A DNA stretch of 55,243 nt from Lachnospiraceae bacterium (GCA_009774625.1 VSOB01000015.1:1-55243); one strand, 5' to 3'; shown: positions 16,719 to 26,121, numbered from the stretch's first letter. Notes: generated by a model not told the origin, from the letters alone. Made by a program: numbers and translations.

Positions 16719-19382
16719 TCACAATTTGTCATTTTTAGCAAACAAGAGAAGCAGCTCATGGGCCAGCAGGGGAAATGCGGCCAATACGATCAGAAAGCTC
16801 CATTCTGCCGGCAACAGATCCACGGTTCCGAAGGCACGGATGAGAAATGGTATTTCCGTGACTGCGAACTGGAGGAGAAAGCCTGTTACAAGAGCGACCA
16901 ACATCAGCTTGTTGTGCAGATGGTGCATTCGGAATACTGAGGTATGGATATCCCGCATGCCGATGGCATGAAAAAGCTGAGACATGCCAAGTACGGTAAA
17001 CGCATAGGTCTGGGCCCGCATCAGGATTGTTTCCTGACGCAGCAGTGTGGAGAGGTTCATCCAGGTAACAGGAAGTGACCGTTTTTGCAGCAGCAGGTAA
17101 GGAAAGGCAAAAAAAGCAGTCAGGCTGATCAGGGCGATCAATATTCCGTAAAAACAGGTGCAGGCCAGTCCGCCGTTTGCAAACAGACTTTCGCTGCTTT
17201 TCCTGGGCGGTATCCGCATCAGCTTTTTGCCGTCATTTTCGTCAATCCCCAGAGCAAGAGCAGGCAGAGAGTCTGTGATCAAGTTGATCCACAGGATATG
17301 GCTGGACTTTAAAGGGGAAGCCAGCCCTCCGATGACAGCAAGGAACATGGTCATGATTTCGCCCAGGTTGGAGGAGAGCAGAAAGATAACGGATTTTTTA
17401 ATGTTTTCATAGACTCCCCGCCCCTCTTCAATGGCTTTTTCGATGGTGGCAAAATTATCGTCGGTCAGGATCACGTCGGCTGCCTGTTTTGCCACATCTG
17501 TACCATTGATTCCCATAGCTATGCCAATGTCTGCGGCTTTCAAAGACGGTGCGTCGTTGACGCCGTCGCCGGTCATGGCTACGATCTGGTTTGTGGACTG
17601 AAATCCTTTTACGATTTTTACCTTTTGCTGCGGGGAGATACGGGCAAAGACCCGGACCTGCTCCAGCTTTTTCACAAATGTCTCATCAGAGAGCCGGGAA
17701 ATATCGCTGCCGGACATACACTGGGACGGATGCTGTACGATATCGAGCTGTTTTGCGATGGCATAGGCGGTATCCAGATGATCTCCGGTAATCATAACCG
17801 TGGCAACACCGGCATCACGGCAGGTACGTACCGCTTCGGCGGCTTCCGGCCTGGCCGGATCCTGCATGCCGGCAAGCCCGATAAATACCAGTTCCTGTTC
17901 CTGAGGGCCGCCGACATTTTTTTTCATGGCAATGGCCAGGGTGCGGAGCGCCTGAGAGGACATTTGCTTCATATTTCGCCTGATGTCCGAAAGCATCTCC
18001 GGGGTAATGGAAACGATCCTGCCATGAAGCAGTATGCCGGTGCAGAGCTTGAGGATTTCGTCAGGCGCTCCCTTTGTGTAGCTGATGCTGCCGCTGCCCA
18101 GACGGTGGAAGGTGGTCATCATTTTCCGGTTGGAATCAAAAGGCAGTTCTCCCAGTCTGGGCATGGTTTGTTCCAGTGCCCTGCGGTTGATGCCGCAGGC
18201 AGCCGCCAGCTCCAGCAGAGCCAGCTCTGTCGGATCGCCGATGCCTTTTTCCGAATCCAGTACTGCGTCATTGCAGAGTGCCATACCGAACAGAAAGTCG
18301 GAATGCTCTTTTTTGTGCAATGCTTTGGCGGGAAACAGGTGCAGGTTGCAATAGCAACTGACCACATGCATTCTGTTCTGGGTCAGTGTACCGGTCTTGT
18401 CAGAGCAGATTACACTGACGGCGCCCAATGTTTCCACAGAAGGGAGCTTTCTGATAATGGTATGTACCTTTACCATACGTGTCACACTGAGTGCCAGACA
18501 GATGGTGACGACGGCGGGCAGACCTTCCGGTACAGCCGCCACAGCCAGTGAAATGGCGGTGATCAGCATATCGAACAGGTTCCGATGCTGCAGCACACCG
18601 ATCACAAATAGCAAAGTACACAGAAGCAGGGAAAGGATGCTGAGAAGCGTTCCCAGTTCACCCAGGCGTTTTTGCAGCGGAGTCAGCTCTTCCCGACTGT
18701 CCTGAATCATGGAGGCAATGGTCCCGATCTCTGTATGCAGTCCGGTGGCAGTGACCATTCCCCGGCCTCTGCCATAGGTAACAATGGTTGACATATAGGC
18801 CATATTGAGCCGGTCCCCCAGCGGGATTTCAGCGGTCTCTTTCGGCGCTGTAAATGCAGCGTCTTTTTCCACCGGCAGGGATTCTCCTGTCAGTGCGGAT
18901 TCTTCGATTTTCAGACTTTCCGTTTCCAAAAGACGCAGATCGGCAGGTACCTGGCAGCCTGCTTCCAGACATACGATGTCCCCAAGCACCAGAGAAGCGG
19001 CAGCAATTTCCTGCTGTTTGCCGTCCCGGATCACAATGGCATGGGGACTGGCCAGTTTTTTCAGGGAATCCAGTGCTTTTTGTGCTTTTCCTTCCTGAAT
19101 CAGGCCGACGGCTGCATTCATAAACACGACAAACAGTATGATCACAGTATCGCTGATCTCATCCAGCAGAAGAGAAATGGCCGAAGCGGCAAGCAGCACA
19201 TAAATCAGAGGATCCTGAAGCTGTTCCAGGAACCTGAGGGCCAGATTTTTGCGCCGGGCATCGGGCAGCCTGTTGGGACCATTTTGACGAAGCCGCCTGC
19301 CCGCTTCCATTTCCGTCAGTCCTTTATGGGCGTCACTTTTCAGTTCTGCGCAGGTTTCTTTGATGGTTTTCAGTTCAAACAT
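16719..19382 (-). CDS. P-type ATPase of the Ca2+ (SERCA/PMR1-like) group
   Basis: 887 residues. Visible motifs: TGES (165-168, actuator), PEGLP (285-289, membrane helix 4 as in Ca2+/Mn2+ pumps), DKTGT with the phosphorylated Asp328, a nucleotide-binding KGAPD, and GDGVNDAP. NLITDSLPALALG in helix 6 keeps the Asn and Asp expected for Ca2+ coordination, and two C-terminal helix pairs follow. It probably exports Ca2+ (or Mn2+). Monocistronic; GGAGC six bases before the ATG. I saw no yybP-ykoY motif upstream. Confidence 0.92.
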   Translation of the reverse strand: MFELKTIKETCAELKSDAHKGLTEMEAGRRLRQNGPNRLPDARRKNLALRFLEQLQDPLIYVLLAASAISLLLDEISDTVIILFVVFMNAAVGLIQEGKAQKALDSLKKLASPHAIVIRDGKQQEIAAASLVLGDIVCLEAGCQVPADLRLLETESLKIEESALTGESLPVEKDAAFTAPKETAEIPLGDRLNMAYMSTIVTYGRGRGMVTATGLHTEIGTIASMIQDSREELTPLQKRLGELGTLLSILSLLLCTLLFVIGVLQHRNLFDMLITAISLAVAAVPEGLPAVVTICLALSVTRMVKVHTIIRKLPSVETLGAVSVICSDKTGTLTQNRMHVVSCYCNLHLFPAKALHKKEHSDFLFGMALCNDAVLDSEKGIGDPTELALLELAAACGINRRALEQTMPRLGELPFDSNRKMMTTFHRLGSGSISYTKGAPDEILKLCTGILLHGRIVSITPEMLSDIRRNMKQMSSQALRTLAIAMKKNVGGPQEQELVFIGLAGMQDPARPEAAEAVRTCRDAGVATVMITGDHLDTAYAIAKQLDIVQHPSQCMSGSDISRLSDETFVKKLEQVRVFARISPQQKVKIVKGFQSTNQIVAMTGDGVNDAPSLKAADIGIAMGINGTDVAKQAADVILTDDNFATIEKAIEEGRGVYENIKKSVIFLLSSNLGEIMTMFLAVIGGLASPLKSSHILWINLITDSLPALALGIDENDGKKLMRIPPRKSSESLFANGGLACTCFYGILIALISLTAFFAFPYLLLQKRSLPVTWMNLSTLLRQETILMRAQTYAFTVLGMSQLFHAIGMRDIHTSVFRMHHLHNKLMLVALVTGFLLQFAVTEIPFLIRAFGTVDLLPAEWSFLIVLAAFPLLAHELLLLFAKNDKL

Positions 19383-19627
19383 TGCATTGCTCCTGTCCGC
19401 ATAGATTCTTGTACAACCTTATGCATGGAAGAGAAAAAATATGTTTTTTTCCAGGAATGTATTAAGAAACAGAAACAAAGGCCGATATATGTAGTGAAAA
19501 GAAAGAGCATATAAGTTTGGCTATGGAGAGCGTGGTATTTTGTCAGGAGGACGAAAGGGGCAGCTCTTTTTTTATTATATAGGAAATATGACAAAAATTG
19601 CAGACAACAGAAGGGAGAGCAGGAGAT

Positions 19628-20287
19628 ATGAGAATGGAAGGCAGCGTAAAACCGGGGGCATGGACAGAGGATTTTCATAAGTATCAGGCGGATATTATAA
19701 CCAGGATAAAAAAGGGAGAAACAGAAGAGTCGATTCCTACAGGGGCAGATTCCTATACCGGAACTCAGTGGCGGAAGATCATGAAAAGTGTGGACCGGCA
19801 GATTGAGGACATCAGGAAAGAGCAGGCAGCCAGACAGGCGAAGCAGGGAGATCGGGAAGAAGCACAGCGGGTATTGGAAGCCGCTGCTGCCGGCAGCGGC
19901 AGCCCGATGGAGAAACTCCGGCAGAAAGATCAGGTTCCCTATGGGTATATGGCAAAGGATGGAGTCATCGAATACAATGGCGTTACATTTATCTGTGACG
20001 CAAGGAGCAACAGTATCTGCCTGGGCGATGTGAGCGACAGAAAGAATACGCTGGTGATTCCGCTTTCCGAAGGCGGCAGTCTGCAGGTGAACCGGAATAA
20101 TCTGGGTGATCTGCAGAGAGCAATCGGCATGTTTTCTCCGGAGGATGTCAATCGGATTTTGCGTGCCATCGCAAAAGATAATAAAGCAAGGGAAATGGAG
20201 CAGGAACTGGAGGATGAAAAAGCGGATGTGACAGAACTGTCGGCAGACAGTGCGGAAAAAGCAGAGGCGAAAGAAAAAGAGGCATGA
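19628..20287 (+). CDS. conserved hypothetical acidic/basic coiled protein
   Basis: 219 residues from the ATG at 19628; ATG at 19634 is an equal alternative because AGGAG lies eight bases before it. The N-terminal half is charged and helical (SVDRQIEDIRKEQAARQAK, likely coiled coil). Residues about 105-180 form a small beta domain (GVIEYNGVTFICDARSNSICLGDV then TLVIPLSEGGSLQV), and the tail is Glu/Ala/Lys rich. No signal peptide, so cytoplasmic. Not a family I recognise with certainty. Its stop overlaps the start of the DUF2752 gene (ATGA). Confidence 0.7.
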   Translation: MRMEGSVKPGAWTEDFHKYQADIITRIKKGETEESIPTGADSYTGTQWRKIMKSVDRQIEDIRKEQAARQAKQGDREEAQRVLEAAAAGSGSPMEKLRQKDQVPYGYMAKDGVIEYNGVTFICDARSNSICLGDVSDRKNTLVIPLSEGGSLQVNRNNLGDLQRAIGMFSPEDVNRILRAIAKDNKAREMEQELEDEKADVTELSADSAEKAEAKEKEA

Positions 20288-20757
20288 AACAAATCTGGAG
20301 CAGACTGGAACGGGATATTCTGGAGTATCGGTATGCCATTGGGGGACTTCTTATCTATTATATAGTAGTCCGGATGGTTTTTCATGGATTCTGCCCTATG
20401 GTGATACTTACCGGACTGCCCTGTCCGGGCTGCGGCCTGACACGGGCCGTCTGTTTTTTGCTGTCCGGACAGTTTGCCAGATCTTTTGCGCTGCACCCTC
20501 TGGGAGTTTTCTGGCTGGCGGCGGCTGTCTGGTTTGCCGTGGACCGGTATTTATTGGGAAAAAAGATGACGAAAAACCTGCTTCTGTTCTTTTTGTGTCT
20601 CTGTTTTGCCACAGTGTGTCTGTATGTGTATCGGATGGCGGTGCTGTTTCCGGGCCGGCCGCCTATGTCTTATACAGGACATAATCTGCTGGAACGGATC
20701 GTTCCCGGATACAGAGCGTGGGTTCGGTCATTGTTCCAGAAGAGTGGAGAAAGATGA
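20284..20757 (+). CDS. DUF2752 membrane protein
   Basis: 157 residues with three or four membrane helices. The motif GLPCPGCGLTRAV (about 42-54), followed by FALHPLGVFWL, is diagnostic of DUF2752. The function of the family is not established. It overlaps the preceding gene by four bases and is followed by a small membrane protein gene with its own promoter, a frequent neighbour arrangement for this family. Confidence 0.85.
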   Translation: MKQIWSRLERDILEYRYAIGGLLIYYIVVRMVFHGFCPMVILTGLPCPGCGLTRAVCFLLSGQFARSFALHPLGVFWLAAAVWFAVDRYLLGKKMTKNLLLFFLCLCFATVCLYVYRMAVLFPGRPPMSYTGHNLLERIVPGYRAWVRSLFQKSGER

Positions 20758-20799
20758 GGACCAGACATGCGTTTGTCTTATTTGCTCCGGTTTTTTCGG

Positions 20800-20828
20800 T
20801 TGTATAGTAGAAAGACCTGTGCTATACT
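20800..20828 (+). promoter_or_regulatory. sigma-A type promoter
   Basis: TTGTAT (20800-20805), a 17-base spacer and TATACT (20823-20828). It lies 53 bases before the ATG at 20882. Confidence 0.65.
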
Positions 20829-20881
20829 GGTAGAAAAGATTTTATACAGAAAATTTTATTGATAAGCGAAGGGGAAACAGG

Positions 20882-21220
20882 ATGGACAACAACAATATGT
20901 ATGGTCAGAATCAAAATATGAATCCGGGAGGGCAGCAGTATTCTTCTTATTATGAAGCGCCTGCGCAGCCGCAGATACAGACCCCGGTGGGTCAGGACTG
21001 GGAAGAGCCTGTCAGCATGGGAGAGTGGCTGATCAGTATGCTGCTTATGTGCATACCCTGCGTAAATATCGTGCTGATGTTTGTGTGGGCGTTTGGCAGT
21101 TCTGCCAAGAAGAGCAAGTCCAACTATTTTAAAGCCGCTTTGATTATGGCCGGTATCAGTATCGTATTGAGTATTGTAATGACAGTGGTGATGACTGCCG
21201 GTATGGTAAGCGCATTATAA
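20882..21220 (+). CDS. small membrane protein with Asn/Gln/Pro-rich N-terminus
   Basis: 112 residues. Residues 1-45 are disordered and rich in Asn, Gln, Gly and Pro. Two membrane helices follow (MLLMCIPCVNIVLMFVWAF about 56-74, and ALIMAGISIVLSIVMTVVM about 85-104), with a basic KKSKSN loop between them. This layout is known for small proteins next to DUF2752 genes; function unknown. A perfect terminator stands 30 bases downstream. Confidence 0.75.
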   Translation: MDNNNMYGQNQNMNPGGQQYSSYYEAPAQPQIQTPVGQDWEEPVSMGEWLISMLLMCIPCVNIVLMFVWAFGSSAKKSKSNYFKAALIMAGISIVLSIVMTVVMTAGMVSAL

Positions 21221-21250
21221 GGAAACAGGAAAAGGATCATCTGATGACAG

Positions 21251-21283
21251 AAAACCCCGTCTGCGTTGTGCAGGCGGGGTTTT
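21251..21283 (+). terminator. intrinsic terminator
   Basis: AAAACCCCGTCTGC pairs with GCAGGCGGGGTTTT over a 5-base loop, with one G-T type pair. The flanking A and T tracts make it usable from both directions, for the small membrane protein gene and for the convergent methyltransferase. Confidence 0.9.
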
Positions 21284-21342
21284 AATCATCAAAATCAGGT
21301 GTGAAAAGGCTTGTCTGTATCCGTCAGCCGGTAGCTGTTTTG

Positions 21343-22203
21343 CTATCGGCTCCATCTGCCGGATGCACCGCAGGGAAGTGTGAAACCGCTGCTGGTGACG
21401 GGCAGGCCGATTTCGTCGGCTTCCACATGTCCGCCGAACTTCTTTACGATCACGCTGTTAATCATATAAGAAAGAATTGCGGGCTGCAGTCCGGTGGTAT
21501 AGGAGTTGATCAGATAAAAAACAGGGGCTTTGGAAAGCACCTGTGCGGTAAGGCAGATAAAGGGATAGAGGGATTCCTCTATCTTCCAAAGTTCTCCTTT
21601 GGGTCCGCGGCCATAGGAGGGCGGGTCTAAAATAATGCCGTCATATCGGCTGCCTCTGCGGATTTCCCGTTCTACAAATTTGACGCAGTCATCCACCAGC
21701 CAGCGTATAGGGGCGCCGGACAGGCCGGAAGAGGCGGCATTTTCTTTTGCCCATCCCACCATGCCCTTTGAGGCATCCACATGGGTAACCGCTGCGCCTG
21801 CCTTGGCGGCGGCAAGTGTGGCGCCGCCTGTGTATGCGAACAGATTCAATACCCGGAGCGGACGTTTGGACTGCCGGATCTTTTCATAACACCAGTCCCA
21901 GTTCACTGCCTGTTCGGGGAAAAGGCCGGTATGTTTGAACTTAAAGGGTTTGAGATGAAACTGCAGATCCCTGTAGCGGATGGACCATTCATCGGGCAGA
22001 TGAGAAAATTCCCATTCGCCTCCGCCTTTTGTGCTGCGGTGATAATGTCCGTTGTGCTTTTTCCAGCCGGGGTGCTTTTTTTCTGTATGCCAGATCACCT
22101 GGGGGTCCGGCCGGACCAGAATGTATTTGCCCCAGCGTTCCAGTTTTTCTCCCTGTGATGTATCCAGTACTTCATATTCTTTCCAGCTTTCCGCAATCCA
22201 CAT
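21343..22203 (-). CDS. class I SAM methyltransferase, RlmI/COG1092-like
   Basis: 286 residues. The SAM motif VLNLFAYTGGATLAAAKAGA (motif I, about 118-137) is followed by VTHVDASKGMVGWAKEN, an acidic strand ending the SAM site, and the catalytic-type motif IILDPPSYGRG (DPPSY, about 191-195), as in RlmI-type and related RNA methyltransferases. The usual PUA domain is absent; instead there is an N-terminal 100-residue segment with GGEWEFSHLP. RNA methylation is probable; the target base is not shown. GAAGGAG precedes the start. Confidence 0.85.
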   Translation of the reverse strand: MWIAESWKEYEVLDTSQGEKLERWGKYILVRPDPQVIWHTEKKHPGWKKHNGHYHRSTKGGGEWEFSHLPDEWSIRYRDLQFHLKPFKFKHTGLFPEQAVNWDWCYEKIRQSKRPLRVLNLFAYTGGATLAAAKAGAAVTHVDASKGMVGWAKENAASSGLSGAPIRWLVDDCVKFVEREIRRGSRYDGIILDPPSYGRGPKGELWKIEESLYPFICLTAQVLSKAPVFYLINSYTTGLQPAILSYMINSVIVKKFGGHVEADEIGLPVTSSGFTLPCGASGRWSR

Positions 22204-22357
22204 GAAAGACTCCTTCTCCGATCCTGTGGTTCTCAGGACGATATCAGTAACATAATAGTAATATCATACAACAGCTTTCCGTGCAACGCAATGTAGAAAT
22301 CAAAAATAATGACGCCTGTTTCTACGCTGATACGGTAAAGCACTGATGCGGAAATGG

Positions 22358-22387
22358 TTGACGGGGGAGTCTTTCCTATATTATAAT
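22358..22387 (+). promoter_or_regulatory. promoter of the symporter gene
   Basis: TTGACG (22358-22363), an 18-base spacer and TATAAT (22382-22387), about 47 bases before the ATG at 22434. Confidence 0.75.
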
Positions 22388-22433
22388 GTTAGCCTGTGAG
22401 GACTAAAGATTATGAAAATGAGGAGTGGAAAAT

Positions 22434-23972
22434 ATGGAAGGTTCAATTATCTGGATACTGGCGGCCTTTGTGATCTATCTGCTGTTTATGATAGTGATCG
22501 GAATGGTGTATGCCAGAAAAAATGAAAATGCGGAGGATTACTTCCTGGGAGGAAGGAAGTTAAACGGTGCGGTGGCGGCGTTGTCGGCGCAGGCATCAGA
22601 TATGAGCGGATGGCTTTTGATGGGTCTGCCCGGCTCGGTTTACGCGCTGGGTACGGGCCAGGCATGGATTGCCATCGGCCTGTTTATCGGTACGGTCTGC
22701 AACTGGCTCTTTATTTCCAGACGGCTGCGCAGATATACCATTCGTGCCAACAACGCATTAACACTGCCTACTTATTTTGAAAACAGATTTCATGACAAGA
22801 AGCGGGTTTTGCTGTTTATTTCTTCTGTTACTATAGTGATTTTCTTTCTTGTCTATACGGCTTCTGCACTGGCGGCAGGCGGCAAACTGTTTAATTCGGT
22901 GTTCGGCGTGGAATATAAAATAGCGCTTACCATAGGCGCCGCCGTTATTCTGATTTATACGTTTATGGGCGGGTTCCTGGCTGTATGTACCACGGATTTT
23001 GTGCAGGGAACACTGATGCTGATCGGATTGCTGGTAGTTCCGCTGGTGGCCTATGGTGCGATCAGCGGCAATGTGACAGAAGTGCTGGATGCCAGCAAGG
23101 TGGCAGGCGGTGCGTCGGCATATTTAAGCCTGATGAGCAATGGCGGCAAGCCCTATGGCGTGATTGATATTATTTCCCAGGTTGCCTGGGGGCTGGGATA
23201 CTGTGGCATGCCTCATATTCTGGTGCGATTTATGGCGGTCAGGGATGAAAAAGAACTGAATAAATCCAAAGGCATTGCCATCGTGTGGGTCGCTCTGTCT
23301 CTGGCATTTGCCTGCATCATCGGTGTGTTTGGCCGGGCCTATCTGTATCCGGGACTTTTGACGGACGGGGCGGAAGAAAAGGTATTTATCGAAATGATTA
23401 TCAAGATGTTTACGGTGGACTATCGTCTGCCTATTATCGGCGGTCTGTTTCTGTGCGGGATCCTGGCGGCTATTATGTCCACGGCGGATTCTCAGTTATT
23501 GGTCAGCGCTTCCAGTGTGGCGGAAGATATTTTCCGGGGTGTGATCAAAAAAGACGCCGACGATAAGACGGTGCTGACTATGAGCCGTATCACTGTGCTG
23601 GTGATTGCAGTACTGGCCTATATCATTGCACTGAATCCCAACAGTTCTATTATGGGACTGGTATCCAATGCCTGGGCGGGTCTGGGCGCAGCCTTTGGCC
23701 CTACGGTGCTGTTGTCCCTGTTCTGGAGACGGACGAACTTCCAGGGAGCAGTGGCCGGCATTGTAACCGGTGCGCTGACAGTGATTGTGTGGGATTATAT
23801 TCCGCTGGTGGGAGGACAGACTCCCGGCAGCGTGACAGGCCTGTATTCTCTGGCCATTGGGTTTGTGCTGAGTCTTTTGGCAATCGTCATCGTCAGTCTG
23901 GCCACACCTGCGCCTTCGGAAGAGATTCTGAAAGAGTTTGACGATGTGGTGAACAACAGGAACATAGGATAA
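22434..23972 (+). CDS. putP: sodium/proline symporter, SSS family
   Basis: 512 residues from the ATG at 22434, eight bases after AGGAG. Thirteen membrane segments are expected for PutP. The SSS signature is clear: ENAEDYFLGGRKLNGAVAAL..QASDMSGWLLMGLPG near the N-terminus, the GGFLAVCTTDFVQG and GLGYCGMPHILVRFMA segments, and MSTADSQLLVSASS (Na+-site region, about 345-358). Substrate is most likely proline by similarity to PutP. The MBL-fold gene follows after 21 bases. Confidence 0.9.
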   Translation: MEGSIIWILAAFVIYLLFMIVIGMVYARKNENAEDYFLGGRKLNGAVAALSAQASDMSGWLLMGLPGSVYALGTGQAWIAIGLFIGTVCNWLFISRRLRRYTIRANNALTLPTYFENRFHDKKRVLLFISSVTIVIFFLVYTASALAAGGKLFNSVFGVEYKIALTIGAAVILIYTFMGGFLAVCTTDFVQGTLMLIGLLVVPLVAYGAISGNVTEVLDASKVAGGASAYLSLMSNGGKPYGVIDIISQVAWGLGYCGMPHILVRFMAVRDEKELNKSKGIAIVWVALSLAFACIIGVFGRAYLYPGLLTDGAEEKVFIEMIIKMFTVDYRLPIIGGLFLCGILAAIMSTADSQLLVSASSVAEDIFRGVIKKDADDKTVLTMSRITVLVIAVLAYIIALNPNSSIMGLVSNAWAGLGAAFGPTVLLSLFWRRTNFQGAVAGIVTGALTVIVWDYIPLVGGQTPGSVTGLYSLAIGFVLSLLAIVIVSLATPAPSEEILKEFDDVVNNRNIG

Positions 23973-23993
23973 AGCGGGTGAGGCGGGGAGATT

Positions 23994-24887
23994 ATGTACG
24001 AACTGATACGTATAAAAGGAAACAGCTATTATATAGAAAGTCCGGCAAAGATCGGTCTGTATCGGCTTAATGAAACGGATGTGTGTCTGTTTGACAGCGG
24101 CAGCGACAAAGAGGCAGGACGAAAGGTGCGTCAGATACTGGACCGGAACAACTGGCGTCTGACCGCCATTTATAACACCCACTCCAATGCGGATCATATC
24201 GGAGGCAATCAGTATCTGCAGAAACAAACCGGATGCAGAATCTTTGCGCCGGGAATCGAATGTGATTTTACCAATTCTCCCGTATTGGAGCCGGCATTTC
24301 TGTATGGTGGATTCCCGCCCAGGGAGCTGCGGCATAAGTTTCTGATGGCGCAGGAGAGCAGGGCGCAGCGGCTGGTTCCGGAAGTGCTGCCGCAGGGTGT
24401 GACGATGATCCCTCTGCCGGGCCATTATTTTGATATGGCAGGATTTTGTACAGAGGATGATGTGGTCTATCTGGCGGACTGTCTGAGCAGTGAGCAGACA
24501 CTGGAGAAATATCAGATCGGCTTTCTGTATGATGCGGAGGCATATCTGGAAACGCTGCACCGGGTGATGGAGATGGAGGCGTCTGTGTATGTACCCGCCC
24601 ATGCGCCGGCCTCGGAGGAGATACGCCGCCTGGCGGAGCTGAATATCAGAAAGGTGCATGAAATAGCCGGAAAAATAACCGAAATCTGCAAAACCCCGGT
24701 CTGTTTTGAAGAGGTGCTGCAGGCATTGTTTCGCAGTTATGGGCTGATAATGAATTTTGAACAATATGTATTGGTGGGCAGTACGGTAAGATCGTATCTG
24801 GCGTGGCTGAAAAATACCGGACGCCTGGAAATTATGTTTGAGGATGGGAAACTGTTGTGGGTGACATCCATGGAGAGAGGAGAGTAA
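23994..24887 (+). CDS. MBL-fold metallo-hydrolase
   Basis: 297 residues. The metal motif is THSNADHIGG (His63, Asp67, His68), where the second His of HxHxDH is Asn65; this change is shared by a subgroup of the family. A further ligand is in PLPGHYFDMAG, then VYLADCLSS (Asp ligand) and VPAHAPAS (last His). A helical C-terminal domain (about 210-290, winged-helix-like VRSYLAWLKNTGRLEIMFEDGKLLWV) resembles the DNA- or lid-type tail of some lactamase-like hydrolases. Substrate unknown. Four bases separate it from the next gene, so they are co-expressed. Confidence 0.82.
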   Translation: MYELIRIKGNSYYIESPAKIGLYRLNETDVCLFDSGSDKEAGRKVRQILDRNNWRLTAIYNTHSNADHIGGNQYLQKQTGCRIFAPGIECDFTNSPVLEPAFLYGGFPPRELRHKFLMAQESRAQRLVPEVLPQGVTMIPLPGHYFDMAGFCTEDDVVYLADCLSSEQTLEKYQIGFLYDAEAYLETLHRVMEMEASVYVPAHAPASEEIRRLAELNIRKVHEIAGKITEICKTPVCFEEVLQALFRSYGLIMNFEQYVLVGSTVRSYLAWLKNTGRLEIMFEDGKLLWVTSMERGE

Positions 24888-24891
24888 AAAG

Positions 24892-25818
24892 ATGGAATGC
24901 TGGGATTATCATATTTTTAGTGATGACACGGCAGTGGATGCGTTGGATGAGCTGATGAAAAGCCGGAATCTGCTGGAGGATCTGGAAACATATCTGGACA
25001 ATGTGCTGGCTGTATCGGATGACTATATCGAATATGCCGCCGGTGAGTATGGTCTGGTGGCGGCAGCGCTTGTGGATGTGATACAGAATGGGGTGAACTG
25101 GGAACTTCTGACCGACGTTCTGACAGAAAGAGACGACGAGTATGTGGGGCTGGTGGAAAGACTGGAAAAGCTGAACGCTTTTTTTCTGTCGGAGAAAGCG
25201 GTTCATGTGATCGAAGCTGTGGGAGGTGAAAATTCAGAGCTGCGTGAAATGTGGGAAGAAAGGAAAGAAGGATATCCCAAGTGGCTGGAAAATCTGCATA
25301 CGATCCGGGAACGGATTCAAAACAATAAAAATATGCCGGCGGAAATCCGGAAGATTTATACAGAGCAAAAGATGGATGAAGAAGCGTTTTTCAGGATGAT
25401 GGATCTGCTGGACTGGGAACAGGAAGGAAATGACGGGAAGGTACTGGAACCGTTGGTTGCTTATCTGGCAGAGTGGCCGGATGAAGTGATTTCCGCATTC
25501 GACAATAAAATGGCGGAGCTTTTGTATGCACTGGATTCCAGAGCTATGGCAATGCGTATCTATGGTACGGATCAGCATTTTTCCGGCGACGATTTTCTCT
25601 ACATCCGGTGTATTGCCCTTGTCAACGGACAGGAATTTTACCAACAGGTCAGAGACGGAAAGAGAACGCTTCGTCCTGATATGGAATTTGAATCGGTTTT
25701 GTATGTGCCGGCCTGGGCCTGGGCGAGAAAACACGGGGAAGAGCCGGATGCGTATCCGTATCTGACAGTTGTCAGTTATGAAACCGGCAGCAATCGGGCA
25801 CAGTGGGGCGAAGAATAA
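24892..25818 (+). CDS. DUF4259-DUF4240 fusion protein
   Basis: 308 residues, two domains of unknown function joined. The N-terminus WDYHIFSDDTAVDALDEL and the following helices (to about residue 105) fit DUF4259. The C-terminal half (from MDEEAFFRMMDLLDWEQEG near 163, through SAFDNKMAELLYALDS and DDFLYIRCIALVNGQEFYQQV) fits DUF4240. These domains are found in proteins linked to contact-dependent toxin immunity and in stand-alone cytoplasmic proteins. The fusion itself is clear to me from the two signatures; the function is not. No signal peptide. Confidence 0.7.
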   Translation: MECWDYHIFSDDTAVDALDELMKSRNLLEDLETYLDNVLAVSDDYIEYAAGEYGLVAAALVDVIQNGVNWELLTDVLTERDDEYVGLVERLEKLNAFFLSEKAVHVIEAVGGENSELREMWEERKEGYPKWLENLHTIRERIQNNKNMPAEIRKIYTEQKMDEEAFFRMMDLLDWEQEGNDGKVLEPLVAYLAEWPDEVISAFDNKMAELLYALDSRAMAMRIYGTDQHFSGDDFLYIRCIALVNGQEFYQQVRDGKRTLRPDMEFESVLYVPAWAWARKHGEEPDAYPYLTVVSYETGSNRAQWGEE

Positions 25819-25854
25819 AAATGGCCGGATTTTGCGTGTATTTAAAAAAAACAC

Positions 25855-25883
25855 TTGCATTTTGTGGAAATAACGATTATACT
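25855..25883 (+). promoter_or_regulatory. promoter of the S10 ribosomal protein operon
   Basis: TTGCAT (25855-25860), a 17-base spacer and TATACT (25878-25883), preceded by an A-rich tract that may act as an UP element. About 230 bases of structured leader follow before rpsJ. Confidence 0.8.
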
Positions 25884-25894
25884 TATTGATGCTG

Positions 25895-26082
25895 TGACAT
25901 TGATAGCGATGAAGCGTGAGGTTGCTGCCCTCTGTGGCAGGTTTTCCGCGGAGCGAATGTCAAGTTAGGAAACTGACGACAAGTCACTGTACAAGCAACA
26001 GAGGTCTACGGTAAGAGTAGAAACGGCGTGTGAGTTCGGAATCAGGACACACACGGGAGAGTGTACAGTCACCGCTTGTCGT
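25895..26082 (+). promoter_or_regulatory. structured 5' leader of the S10 operon
   Basis: Long-range pairings are exact: TGACATT (25895-25901) with AATGTCA (25956-25962); ACGACAAG (25976-25983) with CTTGTCGT (26075-26082); and nested inside, ACTGTACA (25986-25993) with TGTACAGT (26062-26069). A further CGTGTG/CACACG stem lies inside that. The leader has no T-run hairpin before the rpsJ ribosome binding site. I recall similar leaders before rpsJ in Lachnospiraceae. Feedback by a ribosomal protein of the operon is the natural hypothesis but the ligand is not shown. Confidence 0.75.
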
Positions 26083-26121
26083 ACTTAAATTCAAAAGTGC
26101 GAAAAGGAGGCGACTTTTTTT

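Noticed and set aside
17625..18551. 308-codon plus-strand open frame
   Set aside because: Antisense to the P-type ATPase, which carries all family motifs.
19383..19627. yybP-ykoY (Mn2+) riboswitch before the P-type ATPase
   Set aside because: The leader on the minus strand lacks the conserved GGGGAGTA-type loops; I see no riboswitch there.
23496..24764. 422-codon minus-strand open frame
   Set aside because: Antisense to the symporter and MBL-fold genes, rich in His/Gln/Arg as usual for shadows.
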